64,000 bases of DNA from Amycolatopsis sp. FDAARGOS 1241. Its GTDB lineage: Bacteria > Actinomycetota > Actinomycetes > Mycobacteriales > Pseudonocardiaceae. The stretch is from the NCBI RefSeq assembly GCF_016889705.1, contig NZ_CP069526.1, positions 2,852,001 through 2,916,000 on the forward strand. The letters run 5' to 3'. Under the pieces are notes generated by a model. The model was not told the DNA's origin, did no database searches, and saw only the letters and a list, made by a program, of their open reading frames with translations. Below are positions 17,983 to 26,072 of the stretch, piece by piece (positions within the stretch are counted from its first letter, which is position 1; the number at the start of each line of letters is the position of its first letter). The position numbers were made by a program, and so were the translations under genes.

Positions 17983-18315
17983 GTGATCGCTGGTGAGCAG
18001 CCGGACATGGACGATATTGAGGCGCACTTCGTCGCGCTTCTTGACAGGCGAATGAGCCGTGACGCTGTCGACCGGTGGGCTGGTCAGTGGCTTTTGGATG
18101 ACGGTCACGGCGGCGAAGACGATGCTGGTCGGCCTGGCCGAGACTGCCGTCCAGTCGATTACTGGAAACTGAGGACTGGTGGACATAGAACGACCAGTTG
18201 CGTGACAGCGGCGGGGCCACCGGACTTTAGGTGGTCCCACCGCCCCGCGAACTCACGCCGGTCGCTGGATCTCGCGCAACTCGTTGAGGAAGTCGCCGGC
18301 GGCGGCCTCGCCTGA
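17983..18315 (+). pseudogene. Truncated small hypothetical gene of a common actinobacterial family
   Basis: The start MDDIEAHFVALLDRRMSRDA (plus VDRWAGQWLLDD) matches a widespread family of short actinobacterial proteins that begins this way and continues with a WWALDLLHGIDL-type segment. Here that continuation is absent and the frame drifts into unrelated residues, overlapping the convergent XRE gene. I read it as a broken remnant. Function of the family is unknown to me. Confidence 0.4.
18213..18238. terminator. Hairpin between convergent genes
   Basis: GGGGCCACC pairs with GGTGGTCCC (one G-U pair) across an 8-base loop. It lies just before the 3' end of the XRE-TPR gene and could terminate it; no U tract is present. 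Confidence 0.4.
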
Positions 18316-19485
18316 GTATCGCTCACGTAGCACGGTCGATAGGTCCTGAGAGACCATGGTCAGCGACGGCAACGACTTGCGTCCGTTGGTCAGCGCCCGA
18401 CGTCCATACACCACAGCTCCGTCGAGATCTCCCTCGCGAGCCGCAGCTACGCCGAGTGTGATCTGAGCTTCAGCGATGCGCATCGGCCAACGATCCTGGT
18501 CTTGGAAGCCGGAGCTGACGCGGATGACTTCATCGGATAGTTCGCGCGCGAGGCGGTCCTCGCCGACGTGGCGGTAACAGTCCATCGCGTAAAAGTCGTA
18601 CTTGGACGGATCGACGACGAAGTGGTTGTCGATGTTTGCGGGATATTCGAGCTTGTCGAGCGCTACGCGGCCGCGCTCGAGTGTCGTGTTCATCTCGGCG
18701 TGCATGCCCATCCGGGCGTACGCCTTCGCCTGCTGTGCAATCAGCTGGACCGACACGCTGTGTGTCCCGGAGACCTGCTCGCCAGCCCGACCAGCTGCCA
18801 GTACGCCGCGATAGTCGCCCGCGGTGAGCGCGAACCAGGCCGTCATCTCGTGCGCCCAACCCATGATGCCGGGGCTGCCGACCTCCTTGCCCAGGCTCAA
18901 CGCGGCCTGTCGAGTCGCCTCGGCTGCTCGTCGGTCGCCCAGGTCGTACTCGAGGCAGCCAACAAGGAGGGCGAGCCAGCCGGCGAGTTCGAGGGTGTCG
19001 CGGCGCTGGCGGAAGTTGAGTCGCTGTTCCTGCATCTCCACCAGTCGGCGAAGCCACTGGCGCCCTTCGGTGATCAGCTCGAACGGGGGTTGGCGGGCGT
19101 ACTCCGAGCACAGGCGGTCAACGGTGATCCGGACCGCCTCAAGGGTTGCGTCGTTTACGTCAGACGCCTGAAGTCGGCTGACGATTTCGAGCGTGTCCAT
19201 GCCCGTTGCAGTCAGCAGCTCGACGGAGTTGCTGGGCGCCTGCTCAGGGGGGAAGAGCGCTTGGGTTGCCGTGTTGAGAGTGGCGGCGATGAGCGGGGCG
19301 TAATGGCCGCCGGGCTTGTTCTCGCCGAGTTCCCATGCCTTCCACCGGCGGAGTAGGTGATCCGCGTCGGGAAGTGTCTTGTCGGAGTGGCGGCGCATCT
19401 GCTCGGCTGCCTCAGCCTGCGACCAGCCGCGGGCCTCACGCATGCTGCGAATGCGTCGGGCCCAGCTCGGTTGAGCGTCGCTCAT
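18253..19485 (-). CDS. XRE-family HTH regulator with TPR-like C-terminal domain
   Basis: A 410-aa protein. The N-terminal helix-turn-helix reads SMREARGWSQAEAAEQMRRH and ends RWKAWELGENKPG (about 8-65). The rest is helical and TPR-like (for example LELAGWLALLVGCLEYDLGD and RRAAEATRQAALSLG), a layout seen in quorum- or peptide-responsive regulators and in many actinobacterial regulators. The ATG at 19485 gives MSDAQPSWARRIRS; a longer start would add an unlikely arm. It may control element functions or respond to a host signal; no partner peptide gene is recognised nearby. Upstream lies an 8-bp inverted repeat that could be its own operator. Confidence 0.75.
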   Translation of the reverse strand: MSDAQPSWARRIRSMREARGWSQAEAAEQMRRHSDKTLPDADHLLRRWKAWELGENKPGGHYAPLIAATLNTATQALFPPEQAPSNSVELLTATGMDTLEIVSRLQASDVNDATLEAVRITVDRLCSEYARQPPFELITEGRQWLRRLVEMQEQRLNFRQRRDTLELAGWLALLVGCLEYDLGDRRAAEATRQAALSLGKEVGSPGIMGWAHEMTAWFALTAGDYRGVLAAGRAGEQVSGTHSVSVQLIAQQAKAYARMGMHAEMNTTLERGRVALDKLEYPANIDNHFVVDPSKYDFYAMDCYRHVGEDRLARELSDEVIRVSSGFQDQDRWPMRIAEAQITLGVAAAREGDLDGAVVYGRRALTNGRKSLPSLTMVSQDLSTVLRERYSGEAAAGDFLNELREIQRPA

Positions 19486-19565
19486 GCTTGTCCCTTCGGC
19501 GTGCTGTGGGCGCCTTTCAAGATTCCAGTGTGGCACTCCGCGTCCGGTGCTGAGCAGTGATGCAC

Positions 19566-19587
19566 TGGTGATGTTGGTACATCACCA
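19566..19587. promoter_or_regulatory. Inverted repeat upstream of the XRE gene
   Basis: TGGTGATG and CATCACCA form a perfect 8-bp inverted repeat with a 6-base spacer (TTGGTA). A second, weaker repeat, GTCAC-CAATC-GTGAC, lies at 19600-19614. Both are in the region between the XRE gene and the GntR gene, suitable for regulator binding. Confidence 0.5.
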
Positions 19588-19745
19588 CCTCACCATCTCG
19601 TCACCAATCGTGACACTGTGATCGACGCTTTGTAACCGCGATCTTGGTTTACATGGAAACCAGCAACCGCAGAGCAACGACCGCAAGTCGTGCAACTAGC
19701 GATAGGTGGTGCTCCTGCAACGTCTGTGACTGGACTAGGCGGTCG

Positions 19746-20114
19746 TCAGCGCCTCTCGTCAATCTTGGCCTCGATTGCCTTGAGTCGGTCCGTGATCTCC
19801 TGCAGGGAGCGGAGCACTTCCGGCCACGGGCCGACGTCGCGACCGGCGATGTTGAGATCTGCGGGGTCGAGGTCGGGTCGGACGATCGAGCCGGCGCCGT
19901 GGCGTGTCACGACAATTCCCTGCTCGCGCAGCCGTCCAACGGCGCTCTGAGCCGTCCCGACGGCGACTCCGTACTCATTGGCCAACGCCTTGTAGCTCGG
20001 CAAAGCAGCGCCGGGCGCGTATCGCCCTTCACGGATCGCGTTGAGCAGCGCGTCCGCAACTTGCACGTACGGCGGTCTGGGGCGGCTCAGGTCGGGTTGT
20101 CCCATGTCAACCAC
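19746..20114 (-). CDS. GntR-family repressor (KorSA-like) of the transfer operon
   Basis: A 122-aa protein with an N-terminal GntR winged helix (PPYVQVADALLNAIREGRYA, then LPSYKALANEYGVAVGTAQS and GIVVTRHGAGSIV). It has no large effector domain, only a short C-terminal helix (EVLRSLQEITDRLKAIEAKI) that could dimerise. KorSA-type regulators of integrative elements in actinomycetes have this shape. It is divergent from the transfer operon at 20286, and inverted repeats lie between the two, so it probably represses transfer. The start could be the ATG at 20114 or at 20105. Confidence 0.8.
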   Translation of the reverse strand: MVDMGQPDLSRPRPPYVQVADALLNAIREGRYAPGAALPSYKALANEYGVAVGTAQSAVGRLREQGIVVTRHGAGSIVRPDLDPADLNIAGRDVGPWPEVLRSLQEITDRLKAIEAKIDERR

Positions 20115-20141
20115 GGTACAGGCGAGTCACTCAACAATCTC

Positions 20142-20185
20142 AGTCAACCAAGTGTGTTGACACAGTTGACTGACTTAACTAACCT
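20142..20185 (+). promoter_or_regulatory. Candidate transfer-operon promoter with overlapping operators
   Basis: TTGACA at 20157-20162 and TAACCT at 20180-20185, spaced 17 bases, resemble a sigma-70-type promoter facing the operon at 20286. The -35 box sits inside TGTGTTGACACA (a 5-bp inverted repeat) and between AGTCAAC (20142-20148) and GTTGACT (20165-20171), a perfect 7-bp inverted repeat. A repressor bound here would block the promoter. Confidence 0.55.
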
Positions 20186-20285
20186 CGCAACTGTTGCAGG
20201 TTTCGCCACCTCTTCCCAACAGCAAGAAGCCCCGACCGGTGTTGCAGCACCAGCCGGGGCGCACATCGAAACCCTTGGAGAAACG

Positions 20286-20543
20286 ATGCAGGTTGAGCGT
20301 ACCCGGCTGTACCGGGTTCGAGCGGTCGCGGACGAACTCGACGTCTCGGTGGCCACGATCTACAGGGCGGTGGAGTCGGGCGTGCTGCGTGCGATCCGGC
20401 TGGGCACCGGCAAGGGCGCGGTTCGGATCTGGGGCCACGCGATCGAGGACTACCTGGCGGCGTGCGAGTCGGCCGCGGTGACGCGCGCAGACCACGACCA
20501 GCAGGACCAGTGCGAGGCCGTCTCCGCGGGGGGTGCGGCCTGA
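20286..20543 (+). CDS. Small helix-turn-helix protein, excisionase-like
   Basis: An 85-aa protein with a MerR/AlpA-type DNA-binding fold: YRVRAVADELDVSVATIYRA, followed by ESGVLRAIRLGTGKGAVRIWG. GGAG lies 7 bases before the ATG. It is the first gene of the transfer operon and overlaps the next gene by one base. A second, more typical excisionase sits beside the integrase at 31643, so this one is more likely an operon regulator or relaxosome DNA-binding accessory. Its precise role is unknown. Confidence 0.75.
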   Translation: MQVERTRLYRVRAVADELDVSVATIYRAVESGVLRAIRLGTGKGAVRIWGHAIEDYLAACESAAVTRADHDQQDQCEAVSAGGAA

Positions 20544-22648
20544 TGCGGACGTTCAAGGCGTTTCTGATTTCGGCGGTGCTGATCGCTTCGGGCGTGCTCG
20601 CGAGTGAGTGGCACGTGAAGGTGGCGGCGATCTGGCCGTGGCTGGTGACCGTCGGCGTGGCTGCGGGAGTGCTGGGCTTGGCCGAGTTGATGAAGGGCAA
20701 CGCGGCCCGGGTGGTGACGGTGGCGGCCGGGCTGGTGGGGCTGTCGCTGTGGTTCCTCGGTTGGGTGCCGGCGGAGACGCCGGGCTACGGCGTGTGGCCG
20801 TGGGGCCTGATCCTTGGCAGCCCGGTGTTGCTGGTCGCGGCGTTCCTGGGCGTGCGCGGCCGGGGTGGTTCGCGTGGCCTGATCGGCCGCTGGTCGCGGC
20901 GTTCGCGCCGCAACGGTGGTGTGGCGTCGCGTTGGCAGATCTGGCGGGTCGCGTCGAAGCACGCGATGCGCCGCAAGGCGAAGGTCCTCAAGCCGAGCCT
21001 GCGCAAGGAGATGTGGTGGACCCGCCGGCAGACGCCGGTGCTGCAGTACGCCACGCCGATCGCCCGCGTCGGGCGTCAGCGGATCTGGTCGCCGGTGGAG
21101 GACGTGACGCTGCGCTTCGGTGGTCCGCGTTCGGGCAAGACGGGGGAGCTGGCGTGCCGGATTCTGGACGCGCCGGGAGCGGTGATCGCGACCTCCACGC
21201 GGACGGACCTGATCGACCTCACGTCGAAGCTGCGCGAGCAGCGCAACGGCCCGACGTTCGTGTTCAATCCCTCTGCGCTCGGCAAGTTGGAGTCGACGAT
21301 CACGTTCGACCCGCTGACCGGGTGCGAGAACCCGGTGACGGCCACGCACCGCGCCGCGGACATGCTCCCGGCTGACGGCGGGGACTCCGAGCGGGAGCAC
21401 TGGATCGCTCAGGCCCGTCGTGCGCTGGCCACGCTGATGCACGCCGCGGCTCTCGGTGAGCTGACCATGAGCGATGTAGCCGCGTGGGTCGCGGACCCGG
21501 CGGAGTCGGCCGATGAGGTGCTGCGCCTGCTGCGCCGTTCGCCGGAGGCGTCGTTCGAGGCGGCGGCCCAGCAGTTCCTGACCACGAACGACCGCACCCG
21601 TTCGTCGATCACGACGACGATCATGCCTGCGCTGGCGTGGCTGACCGACCCGAACGCGAAGGCCGCTGCGACCGGTGGGGCGTTCGATGTGGCCGAGCTG
21701 CTCGACTCGCGCGCCACGGTCTACATGCTCGGCGCCGAGGAGGGGCACACGGCGCCGCTGTTGGCCGCGCTGACCTCGCACCTGGCGCGGGAGGCCCGGC
21801 GCATCGCGTCGGAGTCGCTCGGTGGGCGGCTGGACCCGGCGCTGACGCTGGTCCTTGATGAGGCCGCATTGGTGGCTCCCGTGCCGCTGGACAAGTGGAC
21901 CGCGGACATGGGTGGCCGCAACGTGACCATCCACATGGGCGCGCAGTCACGGGCGCAGCTGCGCCAGCGCTGGGGCGACACCGGCTGCGCGGCGATCATG
22001 ACGAACTCGGCGACCGTGCTGATCCTCGCCGGCGCCCGCGACGGCGACGACTTGCAGGCGTACTCGCTGCTCACGGCGGACCGCCACGAGATGGTCGAGT
22101 CCGAGGACGCCGACGGCCACATCACGGGCCGGACGCCTCAGCGGGTGCCGGTGCTCTCGCCCGGGCAGATCGCGCAGCTGCCGGAGCTGCACGCGGTGGT
22201 CGTGCGCCGGGGGATGCCCGCGGCGATCGGGCAGCTGCAAATGGCGTGGAAGCGCGGCGACGTGAAAGCCGTGGAGCGCCGCGAACGCTGGGATGAGTTC
22301 TCCGGACGCTGGGAGCAGCGCCGCGACGAGTGGGCCGTGCGGTTCGCCGCGTTCGTCGACCTGCTCGCCGACAAGGTCGAACCCTGGCTGGCCCGACTCG
22401 AGGACTGGCACGCCGCCCGCAAGGCCGCCAAGGCCAACGTCGCGATCCCCGCCCAGGACCACACCGAGCCGGTGCTCGCGAAGGTTGTCCGGCTCGACGT
22501 CGCCGACTCCGCGCCGGTGGTCGTCCGGCGCGGCGACGCGCCGGAGGAGGAGCCGCTGGCGGTGCTGGACGCCGAGCTGGAGGCCGAGGCCGGCGAGTGG
22601 ACCGAGACCGGCGCAGACGCCACCGACGAGCGTGGTGAGCAGCGATGA
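20543..22648 (+). CDS. VirD4/TraD-like type IV coupling ATPase
   Basis: A 701-aa membrane-anchored ATPase. Hydrophobic helices occupy about 5-25, 33-50, 57-75 and 90-108. The Walker A motif GGPRSGKTGEL is near residue 193 and the Walker B motif LTLVLDEAAL near 435, in the order found in TraG/TraD (VirD4) proteins that dock the relaxase-DNA complex. The C-terminal 120 residues are acidic and likely bind the substrate. The ATG overlaps the preceding stop (TGATG). With the MobF relaxase at the end of the same operon it points to single-strand DNA transfer rather than the double-strand TraB route. Confidence 0.85.
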   Translation: MRTFKAFLISAVLIASGVLASEWHVKVAAIWPWLVTVGVAAGVLGLAELMKGNAARVVTVAAGLVGLSLWFLGWVPAETPGYGVWPWGLILGSPVLLVAAFLGVRGRGGSRGLIGRWSRRSRRNGGVASRWQIWRVASKHAMRRKAKVLKPSLRKEMWWTRRQTPVLQYATPIARVGRQRIWSPVEDVTLRFGGPRSGKTGELACRILDAPGAVIATSTRTDLIDLTSKLREQRNGPTFVFNPSALGKLESTITFDPLTGCENPVTATHRAADMLPADGGDSEREHWIAQARRALATLMHAAALGELTMSDVAAWVADPAESADEVLRLLRRSPEASFEAAAQQFLTTNDRTRSSITTTIMPALAWLTDPNAKAAATGGAFDVAELLDSRATVYMLGAEEGHTAPLLAALTSHLAREARRIASESLGGRLDPALTLVLDEAALVAPVPLDKWTADMGGRNVTIHMGAQSRAQLRQRWGDTGCAAIMTNSATVLILAGARDGDDLQAYSLLTADRHEMVESEDADGHITGRTPQRVPVLSPGQIAQLPELHAVVVRRGMPAAIGQLQMAWKRGDVKAVERRERWDEFSGRWEQRRDEWAVRFAAFVDLLADKVEPWLARLEDWHAARKAAKANVAIPAQDHTEPVLAKVVRLDVADSAPVVVRRGDAPEEEPLAVLDAELEAEAGEWTETGADATDERGEQR

Positions 22649-23028
22649 GCACCTTGACCACGCGACTTCCCGCCCTGCTCCAGACCGGCCACGCCACAAT
22701 CTCGGCCAGCTACGACGCGAGCGAGCCCTACGCGATCGCGTTCGGGTTCGACGCAGTACAGCCCGGCCTGGAGTGGATGGTCAGCCGAGAACTGCTGGCC
22801 GACGCCCTGATCTACGGCACGGCCGGCGAGGGCGACCTGAAGGTCACCGCCCGCGGCGACCTGGTCGTGCTCGGCCTGTCCAGCCCCGACGGCACCGGAA
22901 CTGTGGTGCTGCGCCGCGATGACGTCGACACCCTCGTGGTCGCGACCCACCGGATCGTGCCGCCCGGCCAGGAGTCCGAGCACCTGGACTGGTCCGACAC
23001 TGCGGACTTCCCGGGGGTGAGCCAGTGA
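22645..23028 (+). CDS. SsgA-like (SALP family) cell-division protein
   Basis: The 127-aa product aligns over its length to sporulation-specific cell-division proteins: YDASEPYAIAFGFD, GLEWMVSRELLADALIYGTAGEGDL (given in part), and RIVPPGQESEHLDW at the end. Chromosomal SsgA/SsgB proteins of sporulating actinomycetes position FtsZ and sporulation septa. Here the gene is embedded in a transfer operon, overlapping its neighbours by 4 bases and 1 base. It may couple DNA transfer to septum formation or cell-wall remodelling; this is inference. Confidence 0.75.
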   Translation: MSTLTTRLPALLQTGHATISASYDASEPYAIAFGFDAVQPGLEWMVSRELLADALIYGTAGEGDLKVTARGDLVVLGLSSPDGTGTVVLRRDDVDTLVVATHRIVPPGQESEHLDWSDTADFPGVSQ

Positions 23029-24263
23029 TGAGCACTGCCGCCAACGAGCGGTTGAACGCACGCGGCTACGCGACCGGGCTGGGCGCGCTCAGTGAGACCG
23101 AGGCACGGACGCTGATCACGCGTGTGGCCGCCGGGGACCGGGATGCGTGGGGGCAGCTGTACGAGCACGGACGATCGTCCGTGGCCGCGTACCTGTCGCG
23201 ACGGATGCCGGAACAGGCTGATGTCGACGACGTCGTGCACGACACGTTCGTGCGACTGCCGGAGATGGCGAAGGACTTCATGCCGGACGATGTTGGCGAG
23301 GTCGGCGCCTGGTTGTGTGGCCGGGTCGCTCGGTACACGTTGACCGACTACGGGCACCGGCGGTTCCGGCACCGCGCGGCAGCTGCAGAGACCTTCCTTG
23401 CTTCGCAGATCGCGCCGCCGGAGTCAGTGGAGGAACGGGAGTCCCGGCCGCTGTCGGATCGGATGCTGCACGCGCTGGCGCAGTTGCCGGACGCGCAGCG
23501 CAAGAGCATGCAGTTGCGGTATCTCGACAACCTGTCGAGGGCCGATGCCGCGCGGGAGGCCGGGTGCAGCCCCAACACCGTGGCGGACCAGTGCGTGAAG
23601 GCGCGTAAGCAGCTGCGTGCGCAACTGGCGGATCTGGCGCCGACGGCTCGCTCGTGGCTGGACGCGCTCAGCAAAAAGGAAGCGGTACACGAGGCGTTCG
23701 CCGCGGTGGGCGAGGACGACGTGCCCAAGGTGATGGCTTGGCTGCAGGACAACGGTGTCCAAGTGACGCACTCCTACGTGTGCGGCATCCGTAAAGGCCG
23801 GTACGGAGCGGCCCCGGCTGGGGTCGCCGCCGATGCCGGGCAGCCGACGCGGCCCAAGCCATCGGTGAAGCGCGACCGTGCGCGCTCGGTTGCGCAGCAG
23901 CACCAGGACTCCCACGGTCGCCTGCCGACGAGCGAGCAATTGGCTGAGCTCGCTGGGGTGAGCTCGACCACCGCACAGAAAGCGCTGAGCGACATCCGCG
24001 CCGAGCTTGCTGGGGTCGAGCCGCTGGCTGCGGTTCCCGCACCGCGTGCGGCCGAGCCAGAACGGCCCGTGGACCGGGCAGCGGCGTCCCGGCGGCAGAC
24101 GGACGCGGCGCTGACCGCAGCAGCGTCGGCGGTGCAGCAGCTGCGAGCAGCACCCGAGTTGCGGGCCGACGAGACCGAGCGCGAGCGGTCGCAGCAGGTC
24201 GCCAGTTGGCAGGCCGACGACGCCGCTTCCGCAGACCGGGACGCGCTGGACCTCGCGTCGTGA
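23028..24263 (+). CDS. Sigma-70 (ECF)-like protein with a C-terminal HTH extension
   Basis: A 411-aa protein. Residues about 25-110 resemble sigma region 2 (LITRVAAGDRDAWGQLYEHG, VDDVVHDTFVRLP) and 140-205 region 4 (MLHALAQLPDAQRKSMQLRY, GCSPNTVADQCVKARKQLR). An extra domain at 281-327 (KRDRARSVAQQHQDSHGRLP and following) is shared with the membrane protein at 25167. The ATG at 23028 overlaps the preceding TGA; a GTG three bases earlier is an alternative. No anti-sigma gene is visible. It may be a genuine sigma factor for element genes, or a DNA-binding transfer protein that reuses the fold. Confidence 0.72.
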   Translation: MSTAANERLNARGYATGLGALSETEARTLITRVAAGDRDAWGQLYEHGRSSVAAYLSRRMPEQADVDDVVHDTFVRLPEMAKDFMPDDVGEVGAWLCGRVARYTLTDYGHRRFRHRAAAAETFLASQIAPPESVEERESRPLSDRMLHALAQLPDAQRKSMQLRYLDNLSRADAAREAGCSPNTVADQCVKARKQLRAQLADLAPTARSWLDALSKKEAVHEAFAAVGEDDVPKVMAWLQDNGVQVTHSYVCGIRKGRYGAAPAGVAADAGQPTRPKPSVKRDRARSVAQQHQDSHGRLPTSEQLAELAGVSSTTAQKALSDIRAELAGVEPLAAVPAPRAAEPERPVDRAAASRRQTDAALTAAASAVQQLRAAPELRADETERERSQQVASWQADDAASADRDALDLAS

Positions 24264-24355
24264 TGGCCGACGGTCCGGGCTGGGCGGCCAACGTGCCGTC
24301 CGGCTTCGGCCGGCCTCTGGACTTCATTTCTACGACCTTCGGGGAGAACCAATGA
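24263..24355 (+). CDS. 30-aa coupled small protein
   Basis: The frame MADGPGWAANVPSGFGRPLD, with ten more residues ending FGENQ, starts on an ATG that overlaps the sigma-like stop (TGATG) and stops on a TGA that overlaps the ATG of the next gene (ATGA). The double overlap, matching every other junction in this operon, is the evidence that it is translated. No known function; it could also simply be a coupling leader. Confidence 0.45.
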   Translation: MADGPGWAANVPSGFGRPLDFISTTFGENQ

Positions 24356-25170
24356 ACGAGATCCTGACCTGTGTCCTGTGTGGACGCCGGGGTGTTCGGG
24401 ACTTCGAGCCCGCCGACGCGCTGTCGCGGCGATGCGTCAACCGCGATGCCTGCCAGCGTCGCGTCGACGAGGCGGCGATGGAGCGGCCGTTCCTGCCCGG
24501 CTCCGCCGAGAGCGCTGCCGCAGCGGAGCCGGATGCGGCGCTGGCGGGGATCGCCCGTGAGGTCGAGGGGTTGCGCAAGGCCACCGAGACGATCCCGACG
24601 TTGTTCAAGCAGGTGGAAGACCTGGCCCGGGTGGTGCAGGACCTGGCCGCCAACATCGCGGCCCGCCCGGCCGAGGGCAACGCGGCGATGTCGTGGCTGG
24701 TCATGCCCGACGACCTGCAGCTGACCCGCGAGGTGCTCGACGAGCTGTGCGGGTGGCTGCGGGAGGTGTTCCTGCGCTACGCCGACGCCGCCGGCGCCCT
24801 GCCCGAGTGCTGGTTGTGGCACCCGGACGTGGTCGAGGAGCTGCTGTGGCTGATGCGCGTGTGGATCGCCGCCTATCAGGACGAGGACGCGTCGGCAGGC
24901 CGGGCCGGGGACTGGCACGACCGCTACCGCCCGGGCGTGGTGAAGCGGATCAAGCAGGCCACCGGCAACTGCTCGCTCGAGAACCACCAGGACGGAGGCA
25001 GCCATTACCGCCCCGCGCCGACGGTGCCGCTGACGGACGCAGTTGACCAGGTGGCCGCCTGGTGGGCCACGGCCCGCGAGGTCGCCGCGCCGGAGCCGAC
25101 CGCGGAGCAGCTGTCGGCCGCGCACGTCGCCCAGGCCGAGCAGCGCCGCAACGGGAGTGGTCGCCGATGA
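24352..25170 (+). CDS. DUF4913-like protein with N-terminal zinc-finger-like cysteines
   Basis: A 272-aa protein. The N-terminus carries CVLCGRRG and CVNRDACQRR, four cysteines placed like a small zinc ribbon. A helical linker (GIAREVEGLRKATETIPTLF, continuing to about 100) looks coiled-coil. The C-terminal part, with LCGWLREVFLRYADAAGALP, ECWLWHPDVVEELLWLM and WHDRYRPGVVKRI, matches the DUF4913 family that is common on actinobacterial plasmids and integrative elements. Function unknown; its place between the coupling ATPase and the relaxase suggests a relaxosome or transfer accessory. Confidence 0.72.
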   Translation: MNEILTCVLCGRRGVRDFEPADALSRRCVNRDACQRRVDEAAMERPFLPGSAESAAAAEPDAALAGIAREVEGLRKATETIPTLFKQVEDLARVVQDLAANIAARPAEGNAAMSWLVMPDDLQLTREVLDELCGWLREVFLRYADAAGALPECWLWHPDVVEELLWLMRVWIAAYQDEDASAGRAGDWHDRYRPGVVKRIKQATGNCSLENHQDGGSHYRPAPTVPLTDAVDQVAAWWATAREVAAPEPTAEQLSAAHVAQAEQRRNGSGRR

Positions 25171-26072
25171 GCCGGGCAGGATGGTCAAAGCTGGCGCTGC
25201 TGGTGCCCGGGCTGCTGGTGGCGCTGGGCGCGGCCGCCGCGACGGCGCACGGCCTGTTCGAGGTCGCCTCCGCGTCCGGGGTGCCGGCCGGTATCGCGTG
25301 GATCTACCCGCTGATCACCGACGGGCTGGCGATCGTGGCCTACGCGTCGACGTCGCGGCTCAGCGATGCGGGCAGCCGCTACGCGTGGGCTGTCGTGATC
25401 CTCGCCGCGGGACTATCGGGCGTCGCGCAGGCCGTGTTCCTCGCCGGTGGCTTCACCGCCACACCGACCGACGGGGCGCCAGCGACACCGGCGCCGGAGG
25501 TGCTGCGGTTCGGGGTCGGAGCGTGGCCGGCCATCGCGGCGGCGATCGTGGCGCACCTGTTGTTCATGCTCGCCACCGACCACTCGTCGGATGCGGTGGA
25601 CGCGACCGACACAGCGGCGAGCGGGACGGTCCCGGCGGAAGCCGATCGGCTCGCGGCGTCCACTCCGGTCGTCGCGCCGAAGCCCGTTCAGCCGTCCGGC
25701 GTCCAGTCGCCGTCCGTTCAGCCCGGGCCTGTACAGCCGAGGGAGTTGGACGCGGCTTCGCGGTCCGCGTCGGATGGACGTACAGCCGCGCAGCCCGGGT
25801 CCGTACAGCCGGAGCCATCTCGCGAGCCCGCGGCCGAGGAGCCCAAGCGGGAGCGCCCGGTCTCGACGCCGTCGTCGCCGAAGCGCGACCGTGCGCGGGC
25901 AGCCGCGCGCAGGCACCAGGCCACCCACGGCACCCTCCCGACCGTCGATCACCTCATGGAAATCGCCGACGTCTCCCGAGGCACAGCCGGAACCGCCCTC
26001 CAAGAACTCCGCGAGCAACCCGCACCACTGCAACTCATCACCGAACTCAGCAACACCAAGGCCAACTCATGA
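25167..26072 (+). CDS. DUF2637-like membrane protein (Spd-like) with C-terminal HTH tail
   Basis: A 301-aa protein. Four hydrophobic segments (about 8-28, 42-62, 73-95 and 117-137) include the phrase IYPLITDGLAIVAYA typical of DUF2637 transfer/spread proteins. A Pro/Gln-rich linker with repeated VQP follows (165-215). Residues 239-283 (KRDRARAAARRHQATHGTLP and following) form a helix-turn-helix-like domain closely similar to the tail of the sigma-like protein. The ATG overlaps the previous TGA. The layout suggests a membrane protein that also contacts DNA or a partner on the cytoplasmic side. Confidence 0.72.
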   Translation: MSRAGWSKLALLVPGLLVALGAAAATAHGLFEVASASGVPAGIAWIYPLITDGLAIVAYASTSRLSDAGSRYAWAVVILAAGLSGVAQAVFLAGGFTATPTDGAPATPAPEVLRFGVGAWPAIAAAIVAHLLFMLATDHSSDAVDATDTAASGTVPAEADRLAASTPVVAPKPVQPSGVQSPSVQPGPVQPRELDAASRSASDGRTAAQPGSVQPEPSREPAAEEPKRERPVSTPSSPKRDRARAAARRHQATHGTLPTVDHLMEIADVSRGTAGTALQELREQPAPLQLITELSNTKANS

